From UBA6921 sp031363085 (GTDB taxonomy: Bacteria > Pseudomonadota > Gammaproteobacteria > SG8-11), in contig JANLTU010000209.1 of the NCBI GenBank assembly GCA_031363085.1, positions 1-12,949 of the forward strand: DNA of 12,949 bases. Direction: 5' to 3'. This document shows positions 1 to 6,077 of this stretch, one piece after another. The translations under genes and the position numbers were made by a program. The first letter of the stretch is position 1, and each line of letters starts with the position of its first letter. The notes below the pieces were generated by a model. It worked only from the letters and a program-made list of their open reading frames with translations. It did not search any database and was not told the DNA's origin.

Positions 1-89
1 GCAGTCATGGCGCGCCGCTGTGTGGCGTGTCGTGACGGACGCAGGACGGCTCGGGCTGCCGCAGGCCTACCCGCCGCCGAGCGCAGGCG

Positions 90-113
90 TTTTGGGACTT
101 GGATGTCCCAAAA
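90..113. repeat. Perfect 9-bp inverted repeat at the broken edge of the transposase remnant
   Basis: TTTTGGGAC (90-98) pairs perfectly with GTCCCAAAA (105-113) around a 6-base loop. It lies exactly where similarity to the transposase family stops. It could be a small terminator-like hairpin, the end of an inserted repeat, or a RAYT-recognised hairpin. The pairing is directly visible; the role is not known. Confidence 0.6.
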
Positions 114-512
114 ATGTATACCGAGCACGGCGGCGCAATCGATTTATTAACCTGTATGCGCTATATCGAGTTGAACCCGGTCAGGGCGCAAGGCATGGCG
201 GAACATCCGGCGGACTATCCCTGGTCAAGCTATCACTGCAATGCCCTGGGAAAAGACAACCCCGTCATTACACCTCGCCGGGAATACCAGCGTTTAGGTG
301 CAACCGATCAAGACCGGCAAGCCGCCTATCGCCAACTGTTTCGTGCGCTCATTCCGGAGACGACATTAGCCGCGATACGCGAAGCAACCAACAAGGCTTG
401 GGCGCTGGGTGATGATCGTTTTAAAGCGAAAGTCGCCAAACAAATTGACAGGCCACTGCAATCCAGGGGGCATGGCGGGGATCGGAAATCGAAGGAATTT
501 TATGATGGGTAG
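99..512 (+). pseudogene. REP-associated tyrosine transposase (RAYT, IS200/Y1 type), N-terminally truncated
   Basis: This is the C-terminal half of a Y1/HUH single-strand transposase of the RAYT group, which mobilise or maintain REP palindromes. The diagnostic block TCMRYIELNPVRA is near residues 18-30 counted from TTG 99, followed by HPADYPWSSY, both typical of the family. The tyrosine in RYIELNPVRA corresponds to the catalytic Tyr by comparison with E. coli TnpA-REP. The N-terminal part with the HUH metal-binding motif and the YFN/GTLWEGR stretch normally found upstream is absent, and 1-98 reads as unrelated GC-rich sequence. The frame ends in a basic tail (GGDRKSKEF), then a stop and a GTCTGACCCC motif. 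Without the HUH half it cannot be an active transposase, so I call it a remnant. The start at 99 is only where the open frame begins. A complete gene using unusual upstream sequence is unlikely. Confidence 0.8.
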
Positions 513-522
513 AAATCAACGA

Positions 523-532
523 GTCTGACCCC
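523..532. repeat. GTCTGACCCC motif, copy 1 (just after the RAYT remnant)
   Basis: GTCTGACCCC starts ten bases after the stop of the transposase remnant. The same 9-base core GTCTGACCC recurs at 1275-1284 (reverse orientation) and 2253-2261, each time between genes. RAYT genes are commonly flanked by their cognate REP-like sequence, so this may be the substrate motif or a scar of it. Confidence 0.5.
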
Positions 533-540
533 GGGTTCTC

Positions 541-610
541 TTGGTTCTATATTGATGTCATTTATAGTAGTATGATAGCATTGACTGCATCTAATTCGAG
601 ATGAAATCAA
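541..610 (+). promoter_or_regulatory. Probable promoter/operator region of the toxin-antitoxin operon
   Basis: This AT-rich leader lies directly before the antitoxin gene, whereas the flanks are GC-richer. A possible promoter is TTGGTT (541-546), 16 bases, TATAGT (563-568). FitAB-type complexes usually repress their own promoter by binding here, but I do not see a clean inverted repeat. A weak GAGAT (598-602) sits about 8 bases before the ATG at 611. Confidence 0.3.
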
Positions 611-850
611 ATGCCTGTAGTCACCGTTCGTAATTTGCCCGAAGAAACTCATCGTGCCCTCAAACTGCGTGCAGCCCAGCATGGGCGTAGCACGGAGGCT
701 GAAATCCGGGAAATTCTGGAAGAAACAGTACGTCCCAAGATACGCGTCAAAATCGGGTCGGAACTCGCGGCTTTTGGCCAGCGCTATGGGTGGCTTGATC
801 TTGATATCGTTCGCGATCAGGCGCCGACTGAACCGGCAATATTCGAATGA
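611..850 (+). CDS. fitA: FitA-like ribbon-helix-helix antitoxin
   Basis: This 79-residue protein is the antitoxin of a type II toxin-antitoxin pair. Residues about 2-37 (PVVTVRNLPEETHRALKLRA, then the HGRSTEAEIREIL segment) form a ribbon-helix-helix DNA-binding unit: a short beta strand, then two helices, as in FitA/VapB antitoxins that bind DNA as dimers. The remaining 40 residues would wrap around and inhibit the nuclease encoded next. Expected roles are neutralising the toxin and autorepressing the operon. The ATG at 611 is chosen because the conserved VTVRNLPEE block begins at residue 4. The gene overlaps the toxin gene by four bases (ATGA, 847-850), which favours coupled translation. The family assignment is secure from sequence pattern; the symbol fitA is by family resemblance. 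Confidence 0.88.
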   Translation: MPVVTVRNLPEETHRALKLRAAQHGRSTEAEIREILEETVRPKIRVKIGSELAAFGQRYGWLDLDIVRDQAPTEPAIFE

Positions 851-1266
851 TCATTCTGGATACGAACGTCGTTTCGGAGCCGATGAAGTTCAGCGCCAAT
901 CCCGCCATCCGGGCGTGGCTTGATCAACAGGTGGCAGAGACACTTTATCTGACGGCGACCAGCCTTTCGGAGCTGTTGGTCGGTATTGAAGTCCTGCCGG
1001 ACGGCAAGCGAAAAGACGGGCTTGGTGCCGCCTTGGCCGAGCTGGTGGAAAGGTTGTTCGGGTCACGCGTTCTAGCATTCGATCAACAGGCCGCGCTGGC
1101 GTATGCCCCGTTAGTCAACCGCGCCCGGACCGGCGGCCGCATTATCTCGGTGGCGGACGGACAAATTGCCGCCATTGCGGCTGTGCATGGATATACCGTC
1201 GCGACACGCGATACCGAGCCTTTTGTGGCGACTGGCGTGCCGGTCATCAATCCGTGGCAAGCGTAG
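847..1266 (+). CDS. fitB: FitB/VapC-like PIN-domain ribonuclease toxin
   Basis: This 139-residue protein is a single PIN domain, a magnesium-dependent ribonuclease that acts as toxin when the antitoxin is degraded. The four acidic active-site residues are all present: D5 in MIILDTNVVSEPM, E42 in SLSELLVG, D104 in ISVADGQIAAIA and D122 in VATRDTEPF. The LDTNVVSE start and the end in NPW are characteristic of the FitB branch. Length is normal for the family and nothing suggests decay, so the toxin is probably functional. It is translated from an ATG overlapping the antitoxin stop. RNA target cannot be told from sequence; VapC relatives cut tRNA or rRNA. Downstream there is no clear terminator, only a GTCTGACCCC motif copy and a hairpin before the convergent gene. 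Confidence 0.9.
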   Translation: MIILDTNVVSEPMKFSANPAIRAWLDQQVAETLYLTATSLSELLVGIEVLPDGKRKDGLGAALAELVERLFGSRVLAFDQQAALAYAPLVNRARTGGRIISVADGQIAAIAAVHGYTVATRDTEPFVATGVPVINPWQA

Positions 1267-1274
1267 GGGCGCTT

Positions 1275-1284
1275 GGGGTCAGAC
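1275..1284. repeat. GTCTGACCCC motif, copy 2 (inverted)
   Basis: GGGGTCAGAC is the exact reverse complement of the motif at 523-532, and lies 8 bases after the toxin stop codon. Copies 1 and 2 therefore face each other and bracket the toxin-antitoxin operon. Copy 2 shares two further bases (GTGTCTGACCC in the other orientation) with the copy at 2251-2261. Confidence 0.5.
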
Positions 1285-1396
1285 ACGAATTAATTCCACG
1301 ACTGGGGAAAAGCTGCAAAAAATGATTTTGGCGATGGGGGAGTTTGAGGCGGGTGCAACTCGAACTTGATCAGCCCAGCCTTTTAGAAGAGCGAGC

Positions 1397-1431
1397 CGCT
1401 ACGGCGGGAATCGAGGATTACCACCGTAGCG
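1397..1431 (-). terminator. Hairpin between the toxin and glycine-zipper genes; possible terminator
   Basis: CGCTACGGCGG (1397-1407) pairs with CCACCGTAGCG (1421-1431) with one mismatch, around a 13-base loop. It lies 15 bases past the end of the minus-strand glycine-zipper gene, where a terminator is expected, and also between two convergent genes. Only a weak pyrimidine-rich run (TCTTCT) follows on the minus strand, so an intrinsic terminator is uncertain. A repeat-derived hairpin is the alternative. Confidence 0.4.
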
Positions 1432-1445
1432 CTTAATGCCGCCTG

Positions 1446-2084
1446 CTATTCTTTCACCGGATTTCCGTCAACGACTTTTACTTTGTCGCCCGCCGCGTAA
1501 GCCGGCGGGGATGGCAGTGTGAAGGTTTCGGTGCGGCCGTCGGCCATCGACAATGTCACGACATATTCGATTTTCTTGCGCACATTTTTCTCGATCGCGT
1601 TGCCTGCCAACGCACCGCCTACAACACCGATTACAGTCGCCAAGTCTTTGCCACGACCTTCGCCCATTTGGTGAGCGGCCACACCGCCGACTAACGCGCC
1701 GGCCACTGCGCCGCCGCCGGATGCGTCCGTTTTCTTCGTCACTTCCTCAATTGATTTCACCACACCGCAGTTGCCACAAACCGGTCGTGGGGTTGCAACG
1801 ACCACATGAGCTGGCGCGGGTTTGGCATGTTGCTCCACATGCTTGGGCTCAGCCTTGGGGGCCGGTTCAACACTGCGAGGTGCTGCTTCGACACTGCGCA
1901 CGACCGGTGCGGTGGTGGGTTCCACAGCCACCGGAGCAGGCGCAATTACAGCTTGGGCTACGCTGGGTGCCGCTTCCTTTTTTAAAACACCCGTCATGAC
2001 AGCCGCGACGACGCCACCGCCGATTGCGGCCGCCGCGACTAAGAGTGCTATCGATGATTTGGATGATGTTGCTACGCTAGTCAT
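1446..2084 (-). CDS. Glycine-zipper 2TM-domain membrane protein, anchored by an N-terminal helix
   Basis: This 212-residue envelope protein has four visible parts. Residues 11-33 form one hydrophobic helix (SIALLVAAAAIGGGVVAAV) that probably anchors it in the inner membrane. Residues 38-101 are an Ala/Pro/Val-rich linker able to span periplasm. Next comes a CGNC pair (C103, C106). Residues about 123-163 carry the glycine-zipper pattern (GGGAVAGALVGGVAAHQMG, then GVVGGALAGNAIEKN) as in SlyB and the rickettsial 17-kDa antigen. A C-terminal beta-rich tail (YVVTLSMADGRTETF, GDKVKVVDG) is also usual there. Most relatives are lipoproteins; this one has no lipobox and is tethered by a helix instead. 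The ATG at 2084 has AGGAAGG upstream at good spacing. The gene stands alone, convergent with the toxin gene. Exact function is unknown; envelope integrity or stress is the family expectation. Confidence 0.85.
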   Translation of the reverse strand: MTSVATSSKSSIALLVAAAAIGGGVVAAVMTGVLKKEAAPSVAQAVIAPAPVAVEPTTAPVVRSVEAAPRSVEPAPKAEPKHVEQHAKPAPAHVVVATPRPVCGNCGVVKSIEEVTKKTDASGGGAVAGALVGGVAAHQMGEGRGKDLATVIGVVGGALAGNAIEKNVRKKIEYVVTLSMADGRTETFTLPSPPAYAAGDKVKVVDGNPVKE

Positions 2085-2389
2085 GCTGTTTGCCTTCCTG
2101 ATATTTAGATTGGCGCGAGTATATAGGGTATAGCGAAATATAGGCAGAATAAGCGCTTTTATTTCAATACGGCGGAGAAAAAGTTAAGGGATTTAGACGC
2201 ACGGAATAATAAAATCCATCGGCTCCCATTTTCAAAGAAAGCGGCTATTGGTGTCTGACCCGAATATTACTGCGGCGCAAGGCGCGACCTGCCATGACGT
2301 GAATATTTCATATTCCGCCAAGCCCGTGGCGACTACCCTGAAGTTCGCTCGGCCGGCGTAAGCTTTTGGAAGATGTACTCCGGCCCTTG
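2085..2389. other. Non-coding stretch between the glycine-zipper gene and the inverted-repeat element
   Basis: No convincing gene is present. The first 150 bases are AT-rich and must hold the minus-strand promoter of the glycine-zipper gene, though no clear -35/-10 pair stands out. The rest is GC-richer and contains a GTCTGACCC motif copy. The open frames here lack family signatures or ribosome sites. Confidence 0.5.
2253..2261. repeat. GTCTGACCC motif, copy 3
   Basis: This is an exact copy of the 9-base core found at 523 and (inverted) 1275. With the flanking GT it shares the 11-mer GTGTCTGACCC with the copy at 1275-1284. Three copies of a 9-mer in 13 kb is well above the roughly 0.1 expected by chance counting both strands. 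Confidence 0.5.
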
Positions 2390-2583
2390 AACCTAGAAAC
2401 GGCAGTTGACCGCTCCAAGGCAGAAGCAAGTGCATGTGGCAATTGAGGTTTACGTTCGAGTAGGCGTCACACTATCGGGTGAGGCCCGCTGCGACGTGCG
2501 AAGCACGCCCTGTTTTGTGCGCATGGCGGCATTGCACCCAACGGGGCGCACTCCGCACGCCGTTCAACTGCCGTTTCTAGGTT
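2390..2583. mobile_element. 194-bp non-coding element with 20-bp perfect terminal inverted repeats (MITE-like candidate)
   Basis: The left end AACCTAGAAACGGCAGTTGA (2390-2409) is the exact reverse complement of the right end (2564-2583). If the repeat is trimmed by one base, TGA lies directly outside both ends (2388-2390 and 2583-2585), compatible with a 3-bp target duplication but too short to prove it. The interior is GC-rich, encodes nothing recognisable, and contains small hairpins such as GTGC-GAA-GCAC near 2497. Size, ends and lack of a gene fit a non-autonomous transposable element. A structured repeat or a long cruciform would look the same. Its right edge is 8 bases from the ribosome-binding site of the regulator gene. 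Confidence 0.55.
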
Positions 2584-2602
2584 GAATGTCGGGAGAATGA
2601 TC

Positions 2603-3712
2603 ATGGCCGACGCATTAAACAATTCAAGCAAGGCAGCGCCACCCGTTGAAACCACGCACAGCAATGCGACGAAAGATCACGACCCGCTTGCGCATGCTGA
2701 TGCTTTGTTAAAGGTCGGGGATGAGCCAAGAGCATTGCAGTCTTTTGCGCAGGCATTGGCGCTGGGAAAGCAGCACGGAGATGTAGCACGGCTTTGGAGC
2801 GGAGCGCACAAGGAGATGATGCCGGCGCTGTGCGTTCTTGCGTTGATGCATCAGCTCGAAGTCGAGTACGTCACCGAGATTCTTCGTCAACACCCGTTGT
2901 TACCGCTGCATGATGTCGGTAGCCCGGAGGCGTGGCCTTGGCCGGTAAAAATCCATACCTTGGGCCAGTTCTCGGTGACGCTGGGCGATGTGCCGCTTGA
3001 AACCCGCAGCAAAGCCGCAGGTAAACCGCTGGAGTTGCTCAAGACTCTCATCGCGTTTGGCGGGCGCAACGTGAATCAGCAGAAACTCATTCAAGCCCTG
3101 TGGCCGGATGGCGACGTCGGCCGCAAAACCTTCGAAATCACGTTGCACCGCCTGCGCAGATTATTTGGCAGCGACGCGCCGCTGATCCTCAAAAACAAAG
3201 CGCTGTCGCTCGATGAGCGTTTGTGTTGGGTGGACTGTTGGGCGCTGGAGCGCGTTATGTCAAAACTTGACTCCGCAGAAAGTGCGTCAGCAGTCGATGC
3301 GTCGCTCGATCAAGTGTTCAACTTGTATCAAGGCCCCTTTTTCGGACACGGCGAGGAGCTGTCCTGTGCCGTGCAATTGCAGGAGCGCTTGCGCAGTCGA
3401 TTGCTGCGCAGCGTGTTACGCCTCGCGCAACGCAGCGAAGACGCGGGGCTTAATGATCGGGCGTTGCAATGTTATGAACGTCTGCTGGAAGTCGAGCCGA
3501 GCGTGGAAGAAGGATACCGCCGTTTGGTTCGCCTTTATGAACGGCAAGGCCGCCACGCTGATGCAAAAACATGCTACCACCGCTGTGAACGGGTATTACG
3601 CAGAGCGCTGGACGTCGCGCCATCATTCTCGCTGAATGTGTCTAGCGATGAAATCAGTTTGGGGTTTTCATCCAAGTCTGCCGATCTCGACTTTAAACGC
3701 CCGCTGCAATAA
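2603..3712 (+). CDS. BTAD-domain transcriptional regulator, short form without ATPase domain
   Basis: This 369-residue cytoplasmic regulator has a winged-helix DNA-binding domain followed by a bacterial transcriptional activation domain. Residues 28-100 are helical. The MMPALCVLALMHQLEVEYVTEILRQH part (72-97) and WPWPVKIHTLGQFSV (111-125) match the segment that, in very large ATPase-TPR-BTAD regulators, joins the helical region to the DNA-binding domain. Residues about 115-205 are the winged helix (KPLELLKTLIAFGG, LIQALWPDGD, TLHRLRRLFG). Residues 210-340 are the BTAD repeats, ending in TPR-like helices (ALQCYERLLEVEPS). The sensor/ATPase half of the large relatives is missing. The ATG at 2603 is preferred: GGGAG (2591-2595) sits 7 bases ahead, whereas TTG 2582 and ATG 2597 lack a usable site. 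The two exported-protein genes downstream are possible targets; this is inferred from position. Confidence 0.85.
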   Translation: MADALNNSSKAAPPVETTHSNATKDHDPLAHADALLKVGDEPRALQSFAQALALGKQHGDVARLWSGAHKEMMPALCVLALMHQLEVEYVTEILRQHPLLPLHDVGSPEAWPWPVKIHTLGQFSVTLGDVPLETRSKAAGKPLELLKTLIAFGGRNVNQQKLIQALWPDGDVGRKTFEITLHRLRRLFGSDAPLILKNKALSLDERLCWVDCWALERVMSKLDSAESASAVDASLDQVFNLYQGPFFGHGEELSCAVQLQERLRSRLLRSVLRLAQRSEDAGLNDRALQCYERLLEVEPSVEEGYRRLVRLYERQGRHADAKTCYHRCERVLRRALDVAPSFSLNVSSDEISLGFSSKSADLDFKRPLQ

Positions 3713-3897
3713 AGCCAGTTACCACCGTGTTTCCAACAGTGAATATTCACGCGTCCATGTAGGCCGTCTGTAGGCCGGCGCCCCGCATGATGGCTTTCAG
3801 TTCGGTTGATTCGTCTTTGCAAGATGCAGCCGTGTTGCTTAGGTGATTTCAGCAGTAACAATCGACCCGACCCCTAAATTTTATGGAGGCATTTACT
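3713..3897. other. Intergenic region with a 12-bp palindrome before the secreted-protein genes
   Basis: No gene is seen here. GTGAATATTCAC (3739-3750) is a perfect 12-bp palindrome of operator type. A direct repeat GTAGGCCG follows at about 3759-3777. A degenerate relative of the GACCCC motif (GACCCCTAAATT) lies near 3870. The ribosome-binding site GGAGG of the next gene is at 3885-3889. Confidence 0.4.
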
Positions 3898-4236
3898 ATG
3901 GTCACTAGCAAGAACAAGCCGAATATCAAAGCCGCTTTTGTTGGCGCTGCAATATTTTTTTTCAGCAGTGTGTGTGTTGCTAACCAGTGGGTTAGCAACA
4001 CTACAGTTTATCAGCTAGGAACTTACCAGCACAGTTCTGCGCATTTTGTTTGGCTGTCTACCGGAGTTGTTGCCGATTGCCAACGTGCGAATCCTGGAAA
4101 TCCGTCGCTTATTTTCTTTGATGATCAGCCAGGGGGGAAGTCATTGATGGCAACACTGACAACGGCACTGGTTGCAAACCGCAAAGTTGTTGTGCAAGTA
4201 AACGGCTGCGATATTGTTGAAGTCTATTTGCAATGA
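3898..4236 (+). CDS. Small secreted protein of unknown function with a conserved Cys pair
   Basis: This 112-residue precursor has a clear Sec signal peptide: basic start (SKNKPNIK), hydrophobic core AAFVGAAIFFFSSV and a cut site after VCVA (residue 28). The mature 84 residues have two cysteines, C61 (VVADCQRA) and C104 (VNGCDIVEVYL), probably a disulfide. The pattern of short beta strands ending in a K-xx-L-x-x-L--AL-A---V-V-V-GC motif resembles a widespread group of small periplasmic hypothetical proteins, but I cannot give a function. Start 3898 is chosen because GGAGG (3885-3889) sits 8 bases upstream; ATG 3883 overlaps that site and would add five residues before the signal. It lies 32 bases before the next exported-protein gene, so the two are probably co-transcribed. 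Confidence 0.75.
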   Translation: MVTSKNKPNIKAAFVGAAIFFFSSVCVANQWVSNTTVYQLGTYQHSSAHFVWLSTGVVADCQRANPGNPSLIFFDDQPGGKSLMATLTTALVANRKVVVQVNGCDIVEVYLQ

Positions 4237-4268
4237 CTGCGTATTAACGAGTTAGGAAGGAGATGACT

Positions 4269-5099
4269 ATGAGACAGTTTTACGATAGTTATTCAATAGC
4301 CCATACCAAAACTGTACTCGCCCTAGTAGTTGTTGGTTTCGCTGTGTTGGTACGCCCGGCTTACGCAGTGGATACGCCCTATATGGCCCAGTGCCGTGCG
4401 CAAGGCGTACCCATTCCACCTGACTGGGCGGAAACGGGAACACCGTGGGTATTGCAGGGCAACCTGCGCACTGGCACTAACCTTCTACAACCAGGGCAAG
4501 ACGCCTTTGTGTGGACGTACTCCGACCCTACGGTTCGAGGCGCTTGTATCGCACTGCCAAGAGGGAATGGCGGCTCTGGATCCCTTGCTGGATTCATCTG
4601 TCAGAGTGCCACGACGGGTGCCGCCTGCTTCTGGGACAATATGCCTAAGAATAATCAAAGGCCGGGCATTCTCGGGTGGAGAAATCAAACGCTCAGGATC
4701 GCTGATTTAGCCGACGGATCAAATCTAACGGGAGTCACTGGGGTTTGCACTAATTGTCATCGGGGAAACAACGCCTTTTTGATCTCCCCTGACGATTCAA
4801 CCTGGGCAAAGGTATTAAGGGGTCCGTTGGTAACAAGCTTTGGAAGCACCTTTACCACCCGAGTTGAAGCATCTTCAGATAATACTGGCGGTCACCCGCG
4901 TTACGTGTCAATAACACAGCCGGGTTGGAGCAATACTCTTCTAGCAGTGGGATGCGCAGGAGCTTGCCATGAACAACCGACCGTCAATGCGCCTCCCATG
5001 CCACCCATATGTGCCGCCGGTGGGGTAGAAAATTGTTACGGTCACCCTACCAATTTAGGATGGTTACCATCCGTGCTTGATTTAGTTTTGAGTCCATAA
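4269..5099 (+). CDS. Secreted cytochrome-c-like protein with CTNCH and unusual CAGACH motifs
   Basis: This 276-residue precursor has an N-terminal signal peptide: core TVLALVVVGFAVLV, cut after AYA (residue 33). The mature protein is cysteine-rich. One classical haem-c attachment motif is visible at 160-164 (GVCTNCHRGNNAF). At 229-234 lies CAGACH, a C-x3-CH spacing that is rare but reported for some c-type haems. M244 and several His (209, 259) could be axial ligands. Other cysteines (42, 93, 111, 120, 248, 256) suggest disulfides. The WVLQGNLRTGTNLLQP region is not a standard small cytochrome fold, so the protein may be a larger domain carrying one or two haems, or a metal/disulfide protein. 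ATG 4269 is preferred over ATG 4263 because AGGAG (4258-4262) needs the extra spacing. Periplasmic redox function is inferred. Confidence 0.65.
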   Translation: MRQFYDSYSIAHTKTVLALVVVGFAVLVRPAYAVDTPYMAQCRAQGVPIPPDWAETGTPWVLQGNLRTGTNLLQPGQDAFVWTYSDPTVRGACIALPRGNGGSGSLAGFICQSATTGAACFWDNMPKNNQRPGILGWRNQTLRIADLADGSNLTGVTGVCTNCHRGNNAFLISPDDSTWAKVLRGPLVTSFGSTFTTRVEASSDNTGGHPRYVSITQPGWSNTLLAVGCAGACHEQPTVNAPPMPPICAAGGVENCYGHPTNLGWLPSVLDLVLSP

Positions 5100-5119
5100 G
5101 GAGTCAGTATCCCGTAATA

Positions 5120-5127
5120 GGGTCAGG
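5120..5127. repeat. Partial CTGACCC motif copy after the secreted-protein genes
   Basis: GGGTCAGG contains the reverse complement of CTGACCC, the inner seven bases of the motif at 523, 1275 and 2253. Seven bases alone could match by chance; it is listed because it again sits just after a gene. Confidence 0.25.
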
Positions 5128-5177
5128 TTTGCATAATTGTATTTTTTACATTGGAGGATTTTTAAATCTAACAACAC

Positions 5178-5242
5178 AAGCCGGACTGTAAAGCGAGCGC
5201 GAATGACGGATAACGGCCGCTGCTTATAGGTCCGGCTTTTTT
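5178..5242 (+). terminator. Long-stem intrinsic terminator after the secreted-protein genes
   Basis: AAGCCGGAC (5178-5186) pairs with GTCCGGCTT (5230-5238), followed by a T run (5237-5242). Inside, AAGC-G-AGCG pairs with CGCTGCTT with one bulged base, giving a long two-part stem. It lies 79 bases after the stop at 5099 and clearly ends plus-strand transcription. The stem is longer than a plain terminator, so it may instead be the 3' end of a small RNA or an attenuator of the acetyltransferase operon. Confidence 0.8.
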
Positions 5243-5483
5243 CTGCACTCGTGTTGAGTCGACAGTTTTTTCCCGCAAATAAATCTTCGAGGGCAGGCAT
5301 CATTATTGATGCCGTCTGTGAGCGTCTTATGCAAGTACGCTGACACGCTCTTGCGTGCATTTAACACGCTGAGCAGGTGCTCGCATGCCCTGTTGGATGA
5401 GACTTTAACTTGACCTAATCACCTCGCCCGCCGCAAGATTCTTGCTCGCCTTCAGGCCACAGTATGGAGTTGGAGAAATTGCG
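5243..5483. other. Hairpin-rich gap before the acetyltransferase operon
   Basis: No gene is seen. Three perfect short hairpins follow each other: GGCATCA-TTAT-TGATGCC (5296-5313), CACGC-TCTT-GCGTG (5344-5357) and GAGCA-GG-TGCTC (5371-5382). None has a T run. They could be a structured leader RNA of the downstream operon or repeat remnants. The operon promoter must lie here but is not evident. Confidence 0.45.
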
Positions 5484-6017
5484 ATGGAACCGCTGGTTGT
5501 AGATGATCTTTGCCTGCGCCCCTATGAGTCGCGCGATATCCCGGCCTTTGTCGAAGCAGTGCGCGAATCGCACGGCAGCGTCGGCCGCTGGATGAACTGG
5601 TACCACGTCGATTACTCAAACACCGATGCCGAAACCTGGTTCGCGCTGGCCAACAAGGAGCTGCACGAGCGTGTGGCCTATGAACTGGGCATCTTCGCGT
5701 CGGATGGAACAAGCTTGCTGGGCGGCGTGGGTCTGAACCTGTTCAATCACGCACATAATTTCTGTAACCTTGGCTACTGGGTGCGCGAGTCCAGGCAGGG
5801 GCGCGGAATTGCGACGCGTGCGGCGCAAGCGCTGGTCGAGTTTGAATTCCGCGAGTTGAAATTGGCGCGTATCGAAATCGTGGTGGCGCGGGGCAATCTG
5901 CCCAGTCAACGCGTGGCGCAAAAAGTGGGCGCCACCTTCGAGTGTGTGGCGCGCAACCGCTTGCTCGTCAGGGGTCATTCACAAGCGGCGGCAGTTTACG
6001 CATTGATTCCTGAATGA
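5484..6017 (+). CDS. GNAT-family N-acetyltransferase, RimJ/RimL type
   Basis: This 177-residue protein transfers an acetyl group from acetyl-CoA to an amine, often the N-terminus of a protein in RimJ/RimL relatives or a small molecule. The order LCLRPYESRDIPAFVEAV (9-26), GYWVRESRQGRGIATRAAQALVEF (97-120) and NLPSQRVAQKVGATFEC (138-154) is the standard GNAT layout. The acetyl-CoA phosphate loop is Q105-G-R-G108-I-A110, and N138-S141 with AQKVGAT is the usual end of the family signature. ATG 5484 has GGAG (5472-5475) 8 bases upstream, and the conserved LRPY start fits it; the longer frame from TTG 5442 does not. Length is normal. It is the first gene of a three-gene run with the cupin and the TPR-methyltransferase; the substrate is unknown. 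Confidence 0.9.
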   Translation: MEPLVVDDLCLRPYESRDIPAFVEAVRESHGSVGRWMNWYHVDYSNTDAETWFALANKELHERVAYELGIFASDGTSLLGGVGLNLFNHAHNFCNLGYWVRESRQGRGIATRAAQALVEFEFRELKLARIEIVVARGNLPSQRVAQKVGATFECVARNRLLVRGHSQAAAVYALIPE

Positions 6018-6077
6018 GGATGTACGTGTGTCAGTTATTGTCATTTTGCAGGTTGGGAAATTTACGGGGAACACGCC

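Noticed and set aside
20..412. 130-codon plus-strand open frame over the transposase remnant
   Set aside because: Out of frame with the recognisable RYIELNPVRA block; no family features.
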